From Parelaphostrongylus tenuis (Eukaryota > Nematoda > Chromadorea > Rhabditida > Metastrongylidae), in the NCBI GenBank assembly GCA_019055375.1, contig JAHQIW010007035.1, positions 104,537 through 168,536 on the forward strand: 64,000 bases of DNA. The letters are read 5' to 3'. A program made the translations under genes and the position numbers. Shown one piece after another: positions 1 through 10,399 of the stretch (positions are counted from its first letter, which is position 1; each line of letters begins with the position of its first letter). The notes below the pieces were generated by a model that worked only from the letters and a program-made list of their open reading frames with translations, did not search any database and had not been told where the DNA came from.

Positions 1-229
1 GATATGAGGTTTTTATCGCTGTTAGACAAATCATTCTAATGATTCACCAAAATAGAAATGAAGGATTAAGCAGTCGTAAGTACCAAAATCATACGAATCG
101 AACCTTATTTCGTTACGCTGAGTGGAAGTTCGAAATTTAATAACAGTCTAGAATGTCGGTAATGGGATAACCAGTTTCTTGCTCTGTTTTTCCATGTATA
201 AAACGACTCGAGGCTCAAAGCAAAAGATT

Positions 230-650
230 TGGGTCACTCATTTTATTGCGCATTTTACGATATGGGAATGCAACTGAAGAGCGACTGGTATGGACTTTCC
301 CATTATTAACTGAATATCATGATGGGGTGTGGTGATAGTTCCGTATTCATCATCGAGGAAGATAATGAAAACATAGCAGTCGCACTGATAACGACGAAAC
401 TTGCTCAAAGTAGATTTCTTCTGAGGTACATCCATCAACTTACATTTTACTCATGTAAACCCTGCAAAAATCTTCAGTAGCTGTATTCATGTCCTACAGG
501 TGCATTCATTGTCAGCCATATCACTTGCACTACTGCTAGATCAAATTCCTAGTCTTTTCCTTAGTGGCAATGAAGATGTTGTCCGTACTTTTTGTTTGAC
601 AAACTGAGTATGATTTGACACCACTATCACGCCCTTCGACAAAAACGCAC
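230..650 (-). other. conserved unidentified coding-like block, copy 1
   Basis: A 66-codon open stretch at 238-438 resembles translations at about 25780-26010 (-) and 40997-41242 (+). Shared features are a start near M-x-D-V-x-Q-K and a later G-T-I-T-x-x-x-H-x-I-Q-L motif. Being recognisable in three diverged places argues for a once-coding sequence rather than chance. I do not recognise the family. There is no intact gene here. The rest of 1-900 shows nothing else I can support. Confidence 0.35.
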
Positions 651-912
651 TGTATATGTGCTTAGACAGAGCTCATTATGGACTCAAATCGCCTTGTCAG
701 TTTATATTGTTCTTAAGCGAGTTCTCAGAATAGTCGCTTGTAAGAAGTGGTTACATATGCCCACATAGTAACCATACGCCACGAAATCGACAATCAATCA
801 TCCTGAAAGAGCGCCACAACGATCATTTCACCGCAAGTTGGTGTTAGCAGTTCGCTGTCAATTCCTCCATATAGAGGTAGATCCCCAAGAACTAGCTGAA
901 CGAAAAGGCACC

Positions 913-956
913 GTGCAATTGACGAGGCTGTAAGCCCAAAACGCGTGCCTTGCAAT
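913..956 (+). ncRNA. degenerate hammerhead-like motif
   Basis: Helix I GTGCAA (913-918) faces TGCAA-type sequence at 951-956. The core is TTGACGA (consensus CTGACGA), helix II is GGC-TGTAA-GCC, and CAAA replaces GAAA at 937-940. Two core positions are changed, so cleavage activity is unlikely. It belongs to the same sequence group as 11384-11426, 11517-11559 and 62394-62437. Confidence 0.55.
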
Positions 957-959
957 GTA

Positions 960-1690
960 TAAGTTCCCATAACAGACCTTGAGAACGGCTTAAAATACAT
1001 TGCCAAATTAACCCCTAAGGGGCGACGTGTACCAGCCGAGGTACGCGATTGTTTAAAGGCTTTTCTCGCTGGATCAAATTTTTTCCTAGGCATTCAGCAA
1101 TTGTTCAAAAAAACTAAATCTTTCAGATTTTACCAGTCTGCTCAGTTTTGGAAAGGGACTTTTTACTACGTTGTTGGAACGAAAATAAAGTTATGTTTCG
1201 CACTCAATTTTATTCACTTGCCCGTCTGGGCTTCGATATGGCTTTTTACTAAAGATTTGATAGTCATTAGATAGCTCAAACCTCGAGAATTTTGGTGGCT
1301 TGGCTGGTTTCTTGAAAAGTTATCAAATAACGCTGTAAGAGCGAAAAAAAGATTACGTCTCACGCCTGACATGTCACCCCTCCGCTTGGACATCATAGGT
1401 GGTTTATCGGTGATTTTAGGTAAAGTCTAAGAGGTATCTTATCGATACATAAAGGTTGTAGTATTACGAATGAACCTTCTACGGTTTTTAATACAAAGCG
1501 TGCATACTTCTCTAGAAGTTGTTCATTTTTCAACAGTAATGCCACGTCCTTGTGAATGTATTAACAAACTTCCAAGCCCTATTGTGCATTTCTCTTGCCT
1601 GTGATGCTAGAACGTGGGTTGAAAGCACTTCTTTTGCAACTAAACCTCGGTTAGCTCAAGGAGGTCTCCTACCAATACTGTACATTTGAT
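960..1690. other. no recognisable feature
   Basis: AT-rich sequence with only short chance frames. I see no coding, RNA or repeat signature beyond the flank of the hammerhead-like element ending near 1000. Confidence 0.4.
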
Positions 1691-4600
1691 GAACCACATC
1701 ACCACTACTGCAATACCCGCTCCTGATTAACTACTTAAGCTATTTTCACGGAAATGTGATTGAAGCTTTGAAATGTTTTAATATAAAGTTTTGATAAACA
1801 AATAAGAGATTGCAAATGTTTAAATACAAAGAGACGGGATTCAATTTAGTGGTTAAGGGTGGACAGAAGGTCCCACTGCTCTGCTTGTCAGATTTTAGTT
1901 GTGATTCCTCATTTTCGCAAGAATTTTATCCGTAATCTGCTACAAATTTTTTTTCGCAGCAGTGTTTATGATGTTATAACAACACAGTTCAGAAATTTTG
2001 AATGAGATTTAGAGTTTTGAACTTCTAGACTAAAGATGAAGTCGCAATTGATTCTTTCCAAGAAAGCGTGCTAAGTCGTGACTTCATGGAGTTGGACTCG
2101 AATAATTTCTGAATTTTAACCTATTGCAACTCAACCCACTGCTGATGGCTTTAAAAAGGCGAGTCTGGACGTACAATTTGCTGGAAACGCTGGTTCATCA
2201 TAACTGATGCTTACAGGCTGCAAGCAAGTAATGATATGCTTGAAATAACCACTCACTGGATGATTCTATATCTTGCACCTGAACTGTAACGTTCAAGCCA
2301 CGGGCAGCAATGTACATATTTTTTGAAATCTGGGCAGTTGATATAAGAAAAGTCGTGATCATGTTTACTATCTGTACTCCAGTATACTATGTCTTCTATG
2401 ACTTGAACGACGTGAAGTGTGCTTCATTCGCATCTGAGATCCAGCAGAGTTACGAGTAGACGATACGCCTCTATACAGTCCCTAAGGATTCGTCTTATCT
2501 ATTAGTTTTGGCGATAAAATTGCAATGAGAAGCTTGGCGCACTCCGCTGTTTGTATAGCTTTATGAGACTCCACAATATGTGTCTGGACTGAAATGCCAA
2601 ACACGTTGTAACACTAAGAGCACCTGCTCATGGAATAGAACTATGAAGGAATATTGTTTCGATGACACACACAACAGCAACCTTCAGACATTTGTGCAGT
2701 TTCAAAATGAATGCAACAAAAAAAGCTGTGCAGATAAGAAAACAGAAAAAGAATGAAAGTTCATTATAAGGCGCATAAGTCAAAGTAGGCTCATATTGCT
2801 GCAATGACGATAATGTGCTTAGAATTTTGATAAGAAGAACAGTCAGTCCTCCCTTAGTGGCCTTCTTACTCAAGTCACTCGCAGAAATTATAAGTAATTA
2901 CAGTAAATTCATTGATTACCACTTCCGTTTCCCTCTGAAGTTCTATTGAATATTGGACCCATATCCTCATCTTTCACCACGTTTCGTTCATGTCGACGGA
3001 CTAGAGGGTGCTCATCATGTGGATATCTGGGATAATGGCAATCAAATTTCCAGTCACATAGTTTGTCACATGTGTCGTCACAACAGTAAGGCTCTTTTCC
3101 GTTATTTTCCTCCACAAGCCTAGAGCATAGCCATTGGTAGAGGATTGCTCACCATAACCTACTGAAAACGCTTACTAACCATTGCAATACTAACAGCAGC
3201 CATCAAAATAAGAAGATGCTTCATGTTTCTCCAATAAGACAACGCAACTGCAAAGATGAAGGTTCACTTGAGTTACATGATTGTTCTTAATGGAATAAGG
3301 AAATAAAAATAGTCAAAGACAGTGTCAGAGGCAAAGTGAGTTGTGTGAAGACCAGTGGTGCTGCTTATAGTTGTTCTGGAGTGGATGGACTTACAAATTA
3401 GATTCAGAGTTTTCCAGTTGATAAAACCTGATAGAGCTGTTCATGGAAAGTGCGTTAAACAATGACACAAAAGTTACTGCAAAAGAGCTAATTGAATATA
3501 ACTATGATGGATGTGACAAAGTGCATCAGATAGGAAAGAAAGCTTGTTACCAGAAGGGATCTTCGAGAAACTTTCGTTAAGTGCAATCGGAGTTTAAATG
3601 AGTGCGCAGAACATCCACATATCTGTGAAGATATTCACCATGACAATTACATAACTGTAATGTAGGAATTGAGAGTAGTATTGATTGTTGATTCCTCTCT
3701 CCGACACTCAACAAAGAGAAAATTTTATGCAAAATTTCTCGTCATGTACAAATTGCCATATCATTTCAGTGAGCTTCGTTTTTGATTATAAACTCCTCGT
3801 TACGGATTTTTTTTTTCGAAATGGTTGTAAAACGCATCCAGATCACTGTGGTCTATCTGCACAAAGAAGAATAATAGTTCGTAAATGACATTTGCTATCC
3901 CTGTCTTCCTTTTCGTCATGAAAGAAGAATGGCGCACGGAGTTGATAAACTGTCGTATAGGGTGAGCCGATAGGAAACTAGTGGGTGTACAACAGTGACA
4001 GCAACTACAAAATTTTGTAGCGAAATTTAACCCTCAATGATGTTCAAGAACGACGTCATTTAATTGATATATGCGGCAATTTTTTTTTTGTCATCGTTGG
4101 GTGATACAGTTTAATGCTTTCACCTACTCTAGTGAAGCATCAAGATTGGTTTTCTGAAGACACTACTGTTAGACCACTGTTGGAAAGGTGAAAACAGACT
4201 TGATAGCGAGTTGTTCAAATGTAATTTAGGTCGGATGCCCGTCTTTTCGGACTATAGCGGTAATTGTCTCTTGGCAGCTAATTCAACACCGGGACAACGG
4301 TGATTTCTAGTATGGCATATTGTTTGCTTGCTGGTCTTCCAACAGAAAATATTGAGCGTCTCAGCTTCAGAGGTATGTTAGAGCAACAGCGCCTTTTCTG
4401 CGCATCGGATTTAGACATCTTTAATGGCCGTCAGCCAGCATGAAAGCATAAATGGTCGGTCTCAATGTGGTGATTGAAATTTTATGTACTGGGTCGTGCG
4501 AGACGATCTTTCATTTGTGTTCAAAGTGTGCCTGTGGTTATGAGATATAGTCAGCTAAGCGTGTCAGTTCTGGTCAGTTCATAAGAAAGGGAAACATTTG

Positions 4601-5340
4601 CTATAGAACATGCCGAGAGTGGCTGCCGAATACTTTAGAATCGTGCTATGGAATTGTCTTCGTTAGATCACTGCTTGTCAGCATTTTCAAATCTCCATGG
4701 TGTGTTGCGGAAGTATTCACCTTATCTGCTTTCAATGGCACCCTGTGCAACGCAAAATTTTATTGCATTTCATATATTATATGGCAGACTGATGCTATTG
4801 AGAACCCAATGTGCAGAGTATTCAGACTGACTCATCTTCACACACAAGAGATAATGTGAGAGCAGGTCGAATTAAATTGCTAACCTTAACATTCCGATGA
4901 TTCATATGGCTCTAATACAAATCCAATGTCGTTTTTGCAGAGACGCTTATTGAATAAAACAACCTTGATAGGATAAACACATAACAGGCTGGTGAGTGCT
5001 AGTGTGTTTTCAAATGCCCAAACGAGTTCGAGCCGATGGCACGCTCCTGATATACGAATGACTTCTTTTTTGAAACACCTTTCTTTTCAAATTTATTTGA
5101 AATTCAATTTCATGAAAAGTCAAAAATTAATAGCTTCGACATTTTTGACACAAGATTGGCTTTCTTAGCCTGGTTAACTCATTCGGCTTAGCAGTCTACT
5201 TCTTTTAGAAATTCGTGACTGTGCGGCCGCTTCGCATTCTGAAATGGCGAGCGTAGACGGGTAAGCAAAAAACGTCCCCGTGCGCTTCTTTCTTCTTCAG
5301 GGCACCAATTCCAGACAGAGTCAGACTAACCAATCAACGA
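1690..5340 (-). repeat. segmental duplication block B1 (with P1)
   Basis: The block aligns by eye in the same orientation with 41990-45340 along its length. Shared landmarks are the GCTCCTGATTAACTAC sequence (about 1716 and 42040), the peptide gene, the 3' AT-rich flank, and a segment around 4250-5340. That last segment contains a conserved reading L-L-A-G-L-P-T-E-N and also appears inverted at 20100-20900. It is inverted relative to block B2 (5790-7510). Divergence is substantial, with many indels, so the duplication is old. Confidence 0.7.
2909..3224 (-). CDS. secreted Cys-rich peptide P1 (divergent copy)
   Basis: Two exons on the minus strand. Exon 1 (3180-3224) encodes a 15-residue hydrophobic signal peptide beginning MKHLLILM and ends at a GTTAGT donor. 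Exon 2 ends in TGA at 2909. The acceptor used by the sister copies (TAG before 3119) would put a stop in frame after five codons. A cryptic AG before 3109 restores the frame and gives 67 codons. The mature part keeps C-C-x3-C-x3-C, a further Cys, an L-V-R-R processing-like site and an N-R-T glycosylation site. It lacks the first Cys and one Cys of the CCC triplet found in P5. Either it is functional through the shifted acceptor or it is an early pseudogene. Function unknown. Confidence 0.55.
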
Positions 5341-5789
5341 AGATGTTATGGAGCAACGCACGTGGCCTTCTAGAAAATAAATTCCCTAGCGCGCTCTTTC
5401 GCATTCTTAGAAGCACAGAAGCAGGAATGCTCCTTATGCCGAGAAGAACAGACGACCGATGGACGAGAAGAAGTGTAGAGTAGATTCCACGACAATGTAC
5501 GCATCCTCGAGGGCGGCCATCTACACGTTGAGCCGAGATGTTCGTCAGAAGAATAAAGGAGTTGTGCTTCCAGCTGTTGATATTTCTCAGATCACGGTAT
5601 GACACTCGCAGCAGCCGCTATGCTCATTAGACCATCGTCATAGGCGACTGTCGCGCAGCAAAGGTATGAATGGAATATGTGCTGGCATCCGCACAACCAG
5701 TGGAGGCGGAGCGCCCAAGTATCCAAGTAGTTGGGTATATGACGAGAGTAATTAGAATAAAAGTCTTTTCTTGTATAGCTGCCAGGTAA

Positions 5790-7510
5790 GTCAAACAATG
5801 GTCCATACTATTCTTAATTTCCTCATAAACTGAATAATTGGCATGTGGATTACCTTCGCAGAGATGTGATTTCTACGCCCTCACTTGAACTTGGATTGCA
5901 CTTACAAAAATTTTTCCGACAATCCTTTTGTGTAAGCTTTATGTCACTATCTGATGCACTTTGTCACATTTATTATGGCCATTATATCTAACTTCAACAA
6001 GCTCTTTTGTAGAAACTTTCGTGTCTTTGTCTACGCATTTTTCCACATAAACAGCTCTATCAGATTGTGTTAACTAGAAAACTCTGAAACTATATCGTAA
6101 GTCCATCTACTCCAAGACAAATATAAGCAGCACCATTGGTCATCGCTCCATGCTCTTTGGCTCTGCAACTGTCTTTACCTATTTCTTGCTTCCTTATTTG
6201 ATTGGGAGCAACCATGTAGCTTAGGTCAGCCTACATCATTTGCAGCTGTATAGTCTTCTGGGAAGAACATGAGGCATATTCTCATTTTGATGGCTGTTGT
6301 TAGCATTGCACTGGTAAGTGAGCATTTTCAACAAGTAAAAGGTGATCACTTCCCCAACTGATGGGCGAACGCTTTGGGCTTGTGGCCATAATGGAAGGAA
6401 TGCTGTCGCAAGGATTCTTGTGATGATCCATGTGACAAACATCTATGCGAAAATCCCAGATATATTCAGCCCCGTCTATTTCGTCGAGATGAAAGATACG
6501 TGGTGAAGGACAAAGATCTGAGTCCAAAATCCAACAGGACGACAGAGGGAAGCGAAATTGATATAAAAAAAACTTACTTTGATTACTGATAACATCTGCG
6601 AGTGTTTTGAATAAGAGGGAATTAGTGACGAGGATTGGCTGTTTTTAATACCAACATGTCAAGTGCATCAACAACACTACAGGAAAATAAGTCTTATTTG
6701 ATTTATGCGTTGGTGAACTTTCCATCTTTCTTTTCTCTGTTTTGTCGACGAAGCAGCGTCTTTGTCGCACACACACACTGTGTAACCACCCGCAAGTTAA
6801 GCACTTACTGTTCTTTGCGGCATCGAAATGCAATGCGCTTTGGAAGATCAAACCCTTAGCAGAAGCTCCAAGCTTTGTAGCGTGCTCGGCATTCTAATCC
6901 TAAAATTTAATGTAGAGTCTCATCAAGGTATGAAACGGCAGAGAGCGTCAAGCTTCTCATTGTATCTTTTAGCTGAAGCACAAATAAATAAAATCCCAGA
7001 AAAATGTGGAGGGACGCATCGTCCAGTCTAAACTCCGCTGCGCGTCAGGTGTAAATAAAGAACACTTCTTCTGACTCCAGTCACTCGGAGGCATACTAGA
7101 ATGCAAAGTAGTTACGTTTATGACTTTACTCTTATCACCTTCCAAGATTTCAAAAACTGTGTGTGGCGCTGCATGTGGTTCGAAGGCTAGGTTTATACGA
7201 AAGATTGAAATCATTCAGTTTATGGTTGTTTCTAGAATGTTAGAACTTGTTTGGAGTCTGCAAGCATGGTCATGACGAAAACACGTCCGGTAAGCTCCAC
7301 AGAAGCTAACTCGCCTCTTAAGAGACGTCAGGTTTGGATTGAGTTGCAGTGTAGAGGCAATTTTGAGACTTTTCAAGCCCAGCTCTTTCATGGTTATAAA
7401 TTAGCACGCTCCCTCGGTATGGACGAAATGCGGCTTCAACTATCAGTTAAGTCAGAGCTCTGAATAACATCCAGCATTCTTGGAATATATAGTTATAACG
7501 TCTGACACTG
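5790..7510 (+). repeat. segmental duplication block B2 (with P2)
   Basis: The block matches 15800-17100, 22990-24720, 36180-37560 and the reverse complements of blocks B1, B5, B7 and B8. It runs from the promoter-side flank of the peptide gene through its 3' flank and a 24060-24720-like tail. It stops at about 7510, where RTE LINE sequence begins. The 5340-5790 gap holds only chance frames. Confidence 0.65.
6269..6560 (+). pseudogene. secreted Cys-rich peptide P2, broken
   Basis: Exon 1 (6269-6313) is a clean signal-peptide exon starting MRHILILM with a GTAAGT donor. The acceptor before the second exon reads TTGGG where the sister copies have CTAGG, so AG is lost. A one-base deletion in the CCC-coding region shifts the frame, and the 3' end is replaced by A-rich sequence. 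The Cys codons and an F-R-R site remain recognisable in the ancestral frame. I call it a pseudogene of the P5 family. Confidence 0.7.
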
Positions 7511-7539
7511 CTATAGAAGGAGCAAAATAAATGAAAACA

Positions 7540-8340
7540 TGCAGATCACAGATAAGACTGCTAAGGAAATAAGAAGTAACATAATGAACGACCTAGCTCC
7601 AGAGATGAGCAGAAAGGAAGAAGCGGCTTAGGGAACGTTTAAGAACATGAGGATGTAGTGAAGAGGACAAAGAGCATCCGACTGCGAGCCCACCTTTTCG
7701 ACTCGAGGATTATTTCTGCCCTAACGTATGCAGCAAAACCCTGGTCGCTACATAAGCAGGATGAGAGATCACTTGTCGTTATTGAATGCGCAATGGAAAC
7801 TGCGGTGCTACGAGTATACCGTATCTCGCAATAAGAAAAAGGTAGAGTATGCCGGACACGTAATGCGCTTCAACGACAACCGTAGGTGAGAGCTGTTACC
7901 AGCTGGATTCCTAGGGAATAGTCCGGTTTCTTCACAAAGCTTAGAAGAAAGATATGATGTTCGGCGAATCCTTGGAGCCATAAGTAATCACTGGACTACT
8001 AATGCACGCGATGAGGAAAAATGAAAGTGTAGCTGATGCGCGTTCGAGTCACTCGACGATAAATGGAATGACAAACATACAGGTGAAATATCAGAAAAGC
8101 TTGAACATTTCATTTATTTTCGAAGCGGCTTTTTTATTCTGCTGTAGCAGTAAAAATGAAATTGTGATTCTGTTTCAAGTATTTCTCGCTGTACGAGGCT
8201 TTTGTTTAGTGCTTGGTAATCATTCGATAGCTGAGTCTTGGGATTACAACAATGTGTCTAACTTTTGTAATGATTTTTTGCTGCGTTTTATCAATCAAAA
8301 GAAGATTGGTTTTTGCAAATTAAGATCATCTCCGTAGTTC
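7540..8340 (+). mobile_element. RTE-type LINE 3' end, decayed
   Basis: Conceptual translation with frameshifts gives the C-terminal region typical of nematode RTE endonuclease/reverse transcriptase proteins: M-N-D-L-A-P-E-M-S-R-K, then a W-S-L-x-K segment, then R-W-x-R-A-V-x-x-W-I. Stops and indels make it non-coding today. The 3' untranslated part (about 8086-8340) is shared with the downstream flanks of the RTE copies at 34710-35790 (-) and 49600-50760 (+). Confidence 0.75.
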
Positions 8341-8831
8341 GCACATATTTTCGATCCCTTGCGAAAAACGCGCCATTTTTTTTTCTTGAATCTTAGCAAT
8401 TATCTAGTAGCTCAGATCTCGGAGATTTCGATGACATTTATGTTTTCAAGATGGCTCTTTTACTGTACTGTAACACCAAGATTGAGGTAATGTTTCCCAC
8501 ATTTTTCGCCGAATAAAAAGTTTTTAGACATTTAGTGACCACTCGATAATTTGAGTCTTGCCGAATCCAATGATGTGGATAGAGATTTCGCAACAAGGCC
8601 GCTATGCTACAGCGTCTTCCTTGTGTAAAATTTGCGAAACTCAATCTTGATAATGGTTACATGGCAACATCAACTTCCTTTCAAAACCAAACACATCATT
8701 GGAACCCACTAGATAGAAGCTATCGAATGACTAAAAAAGGCTAAACTAGAACTTTCCTTAGCAAAAAAATGTTTCAACGGGGAACAATTATCTGAACCAG
8801 CTTGTCTTGTGGTCTGTTAAATGGGCTCTTG

Positions 8832-8882
8832 TACAGCCTAGCACACGTGTTTCGACGTTGACTAGTCTCGTCAGTCTGCCAA
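8832..8882 (-). ncRNA. hammerhead ribozyme motif
   Basis: On the minus strand the core CTGACGA (8868-8874) is followed by a helix II GAC/GTC and then GAAA (8850-8853). A CACGTG helix III segment and T-G follow at the expected cleavage position. The core is intact, but helix I pairs poorly and G occupies the cleavage position, so activity is doubtful. It is paired with the plus-strand motif at 9336-9385 across the composite. Confidence 0.6.
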
Positions 8883-8957
8883 AACCCGTCGTCTTTTGGC
8901 TCAGATAACAGTAAAAAGATATACCCAATAAGTGTAGAGTGGTGTGCAGAAACACTC

Positions 8958-9030
8958 GCGTCGGCCGAGATTTCGAACCCAGATCTCACTCTTTACGGGA
9001 GCGTGTGCTGAACCGTCGCACCACCGACGC
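8958..9030 (-). other. tRNA-like sequence (SINE head or tRNA relic)
   Basis: The minus strand folds as a cloverleaf by eye. It has a 7-bp acceptor GCGTCGG/CCGACGC, D arm GTGC/GCAC, anticodon stem CGCTC/GAGTG with loop CCGTAAA, and a T arm with GGTTCGAAA. The A- and B-box positions are kept. Loop position 33 is C instead of T and the T loop has an extra base, so I do not call a functional tRNA. A 72-nt relative lies at 33798-33869. Confidence 0.6.
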
Positions 9031-9210
9031 TCGTTTTGCACAGCACTCTTTTTTACTCTACAACGCGTTATCTGTCATCAGTCAACCGTCGTTGGTCTGG
9101 CGTAGCAACCGCTATCGGCATTAAACCCACTTATGTTGACAGATATTGTGTTTCAATAATCAATCGAAATTCATTTATTTGACCGCCTTTTGCGGTGTAT
9201 GATGCTATAT

Positions 9211-9262
9211 GGTGCACGCGCTCCGGGAAAGAAGGAGATCTGGGTTCGAATCTCGGCCGGCG
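9211..9262 (+). other. 3' half of a tRNA-like sequence
   Basis: It retains the anticodon-arm region, a perfect GGTTCGAATCT B box and the 3' acceptor CCGGCGC, but the 5' half is replaced by unrelated sequence. It is inverted relative to 8958-9030 and corresponds to the half copy near 33575-33620. Confidence 0.5.
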
Positions 9263-9335
9263 CGAGTGTTTTGCGCACCACTCTACATCATTTGGTATAT
9301 CTCTTGATTGTTATCTGAGCCAAAAGACGACGGGT

Positions 9336-9385
9336 TCTGGCAGAGTGATAAGACTGTCAAGGTCGAAACACGTGTGCCAGGCTAT
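9336..9385 (+). ncRNA. degenerate hammerhead-like motif
   Basis: The core is mutated to GTGATAA. Helix II GAC-TGTCAAG-GTC and GAAA (9365-9368) are intact, and CACGTG and CTGGC/GCCAG pairing remain. It is the partner of the minus-strand motif at 8832-8882. Confidence 0.5.
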
Positions 9386-9682
9386 ACAAGAGCCCATTTA
9401 ACAGATCACAAGACAAGTTGGTTCAGAAATTTTCCCCGTTGAAACATTTTTTGCTGAGGAAAGTTTTATTTTAGCCTTTATTAGTCATTCAATAGCTTAA
9501 ATCTAGTGGGTTCCTAAAATGTGTTTGGTTTTGAAAAGGACCTGATTTTTCGCTGTATTCATTAACAGAAGACTGAGTTTCGTTTCGAGTGTTTTCTAAA
9601 AACCACAGCTCAAAATTCAATATGACTGGTAAACATTTTTGAGCCCCGCATGTCAGTGGTCTGTCAAAGAAGGCTAAATTAT

Positions 9683-9730
9683 AGAGCCCGTTACACGTGT
9701 TTCGATCTTGCGATCTCGTCAGTCTGGCAG
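9683..9730 (-). ncRNA. hammerhead ribozyme motif, left arm of FB1
   Basis: Minus strand: CTGACGA (9716-9722), helix II GATC-GCAA-GATC (a 4-bp stem with a GNRA-type loop), GAAA (9700-9703), CACGTG, then T-A at the cleavage position. Core and helix II are perfect, but helix I pairs only partly. Confidence 0.65.
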
Positions 9731-9836
9731 TTACCCTTTCTCGTCCTTTGCTAATCTCTGTAGGTGCTCCAGTCCCCGCATTAAGAGTTAGCAACAACGA
9801 ACGTTTTACACTCTATGTCGACGAGAAAGGGTAACT

Positions 9837-9879
9837 GACCGACTGACGAGATCGCAAGATTGAAACGCGTGTATCGGAC
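9837..9879 (+). ncRNA. hammerhead ribozyme motif, right arm of FB1
   Basis: CTGACGA at 9843-9849, helix II GATC-GCAA-GATT, GAAA at 9862-9865, helix III CGCGTG, then T9872 and A9873 at the expected cleavage point. Helix I CCGA (9839-9842) pairs exactly with TCGG (9874-9877). All core bases of the known hammerhead consensus are present. Confidence 0.75.
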
Positions 9880-10399
9880 TCTATAAGTCAGCCTCTTTGA
9901 CAGACCACTCACATGCGTGGCTAAAAAATGTTCACCAGGCATATAGAAGATTAGAGTTTCTCAAATTCAACACCGGAAGAACGCTGTAGCTCAGCGGCCA
10001 TGTTGCGAAATCCCTATCCACATCATTGAAATTGGGCATGATTCAAACTATCGAATGGTCACTAAATGTCTAAAAAATTTTTTGCTCGGTGAAAAATGTT
10101 TGAAGTTCGATGATTGCTTTTTTCCACGACTTTCGATGAGGCTGGTGCATAAGAATTTGCCATTTATGCAAATTTGAAATCCGTGTCCTTTACGCAATTT
10201 TTTGAACCACTATTGCACTAGTACATTCGCTAAAATCCCGTACCATGCACTGCTGATGTTGGGAATTGTCGCTGTGGTCTCTACGACATATTTTCAACTC
10301 ACGATTAACAACAACAAATACTCTGTCACCAGTTGACATCCTTTCCATAGTCTAGAGTAAAATTAAAACAGTTAGTGCTGTAGAGTGATGTGTAAAACT

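Larger units (their letters stand above)
9629..9940. mobile_element. foldback element FB1 with paired hammerhead motifs
   Basis: Inverted arms of about 120 bases each (9629-9750 and 9820-9940) surround a short unique middle. Both arms carry GGTCTGTCAAAG-type sequence and a hammerhead motif. The element interrupts the right arm of the larger composite at 8100-10110. No transposase is present, so it is non-autonomous. Confidence 0.7.
8100..10110. repeat. composite inverted repeat with tRNA-like and hammerhead modules
   Basis: The arms 8440-8990 and 9230-9560 plus 9940-10110 are reverse complements. They share the CCACATCATT sequence, the AAAATGTTT(C/G)AA sequence, a hammerhead motif and a tRNA-like sequence. 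The right arm is interrupted at 9560-9940 by a separate foldback element. A single copy of the same module lies at 33540-34710 in the opposite orientation. Confidence 0.7.

Noticed and set aside
794..1093. 99-codon minus-strand open frame
   Set aside because: It runs antisense through the hammerhead-like repeat and has no counterpart frame in the related repeats.
2628..2873. 81-codon minus-strand frame with a hydrophobic segment downstream of P1
   Set aside because: No ATG start, and the corresponding stretch after other peptide copies is broken in every frame, so it is probably 3' flank that happens to be open here.
5280..5605. Two overlapping frames on opposite strands
   Set aside because: Neither is preserved in the duplicated copy around 45240-45350.
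8002..8337. 111-codon frame at the RTE 3' end
   Set aside because: It crosses from frameshifted RTE coding sequence into the 3' untranslated part shared by other copies, where it is not open.
8840..8853. ACACGTGTTTC repeats as an E-box-type regulatory element
   Set aside because: CACGTG here is always helix III of the hammerhead motif, so the ribozyme explains it better.
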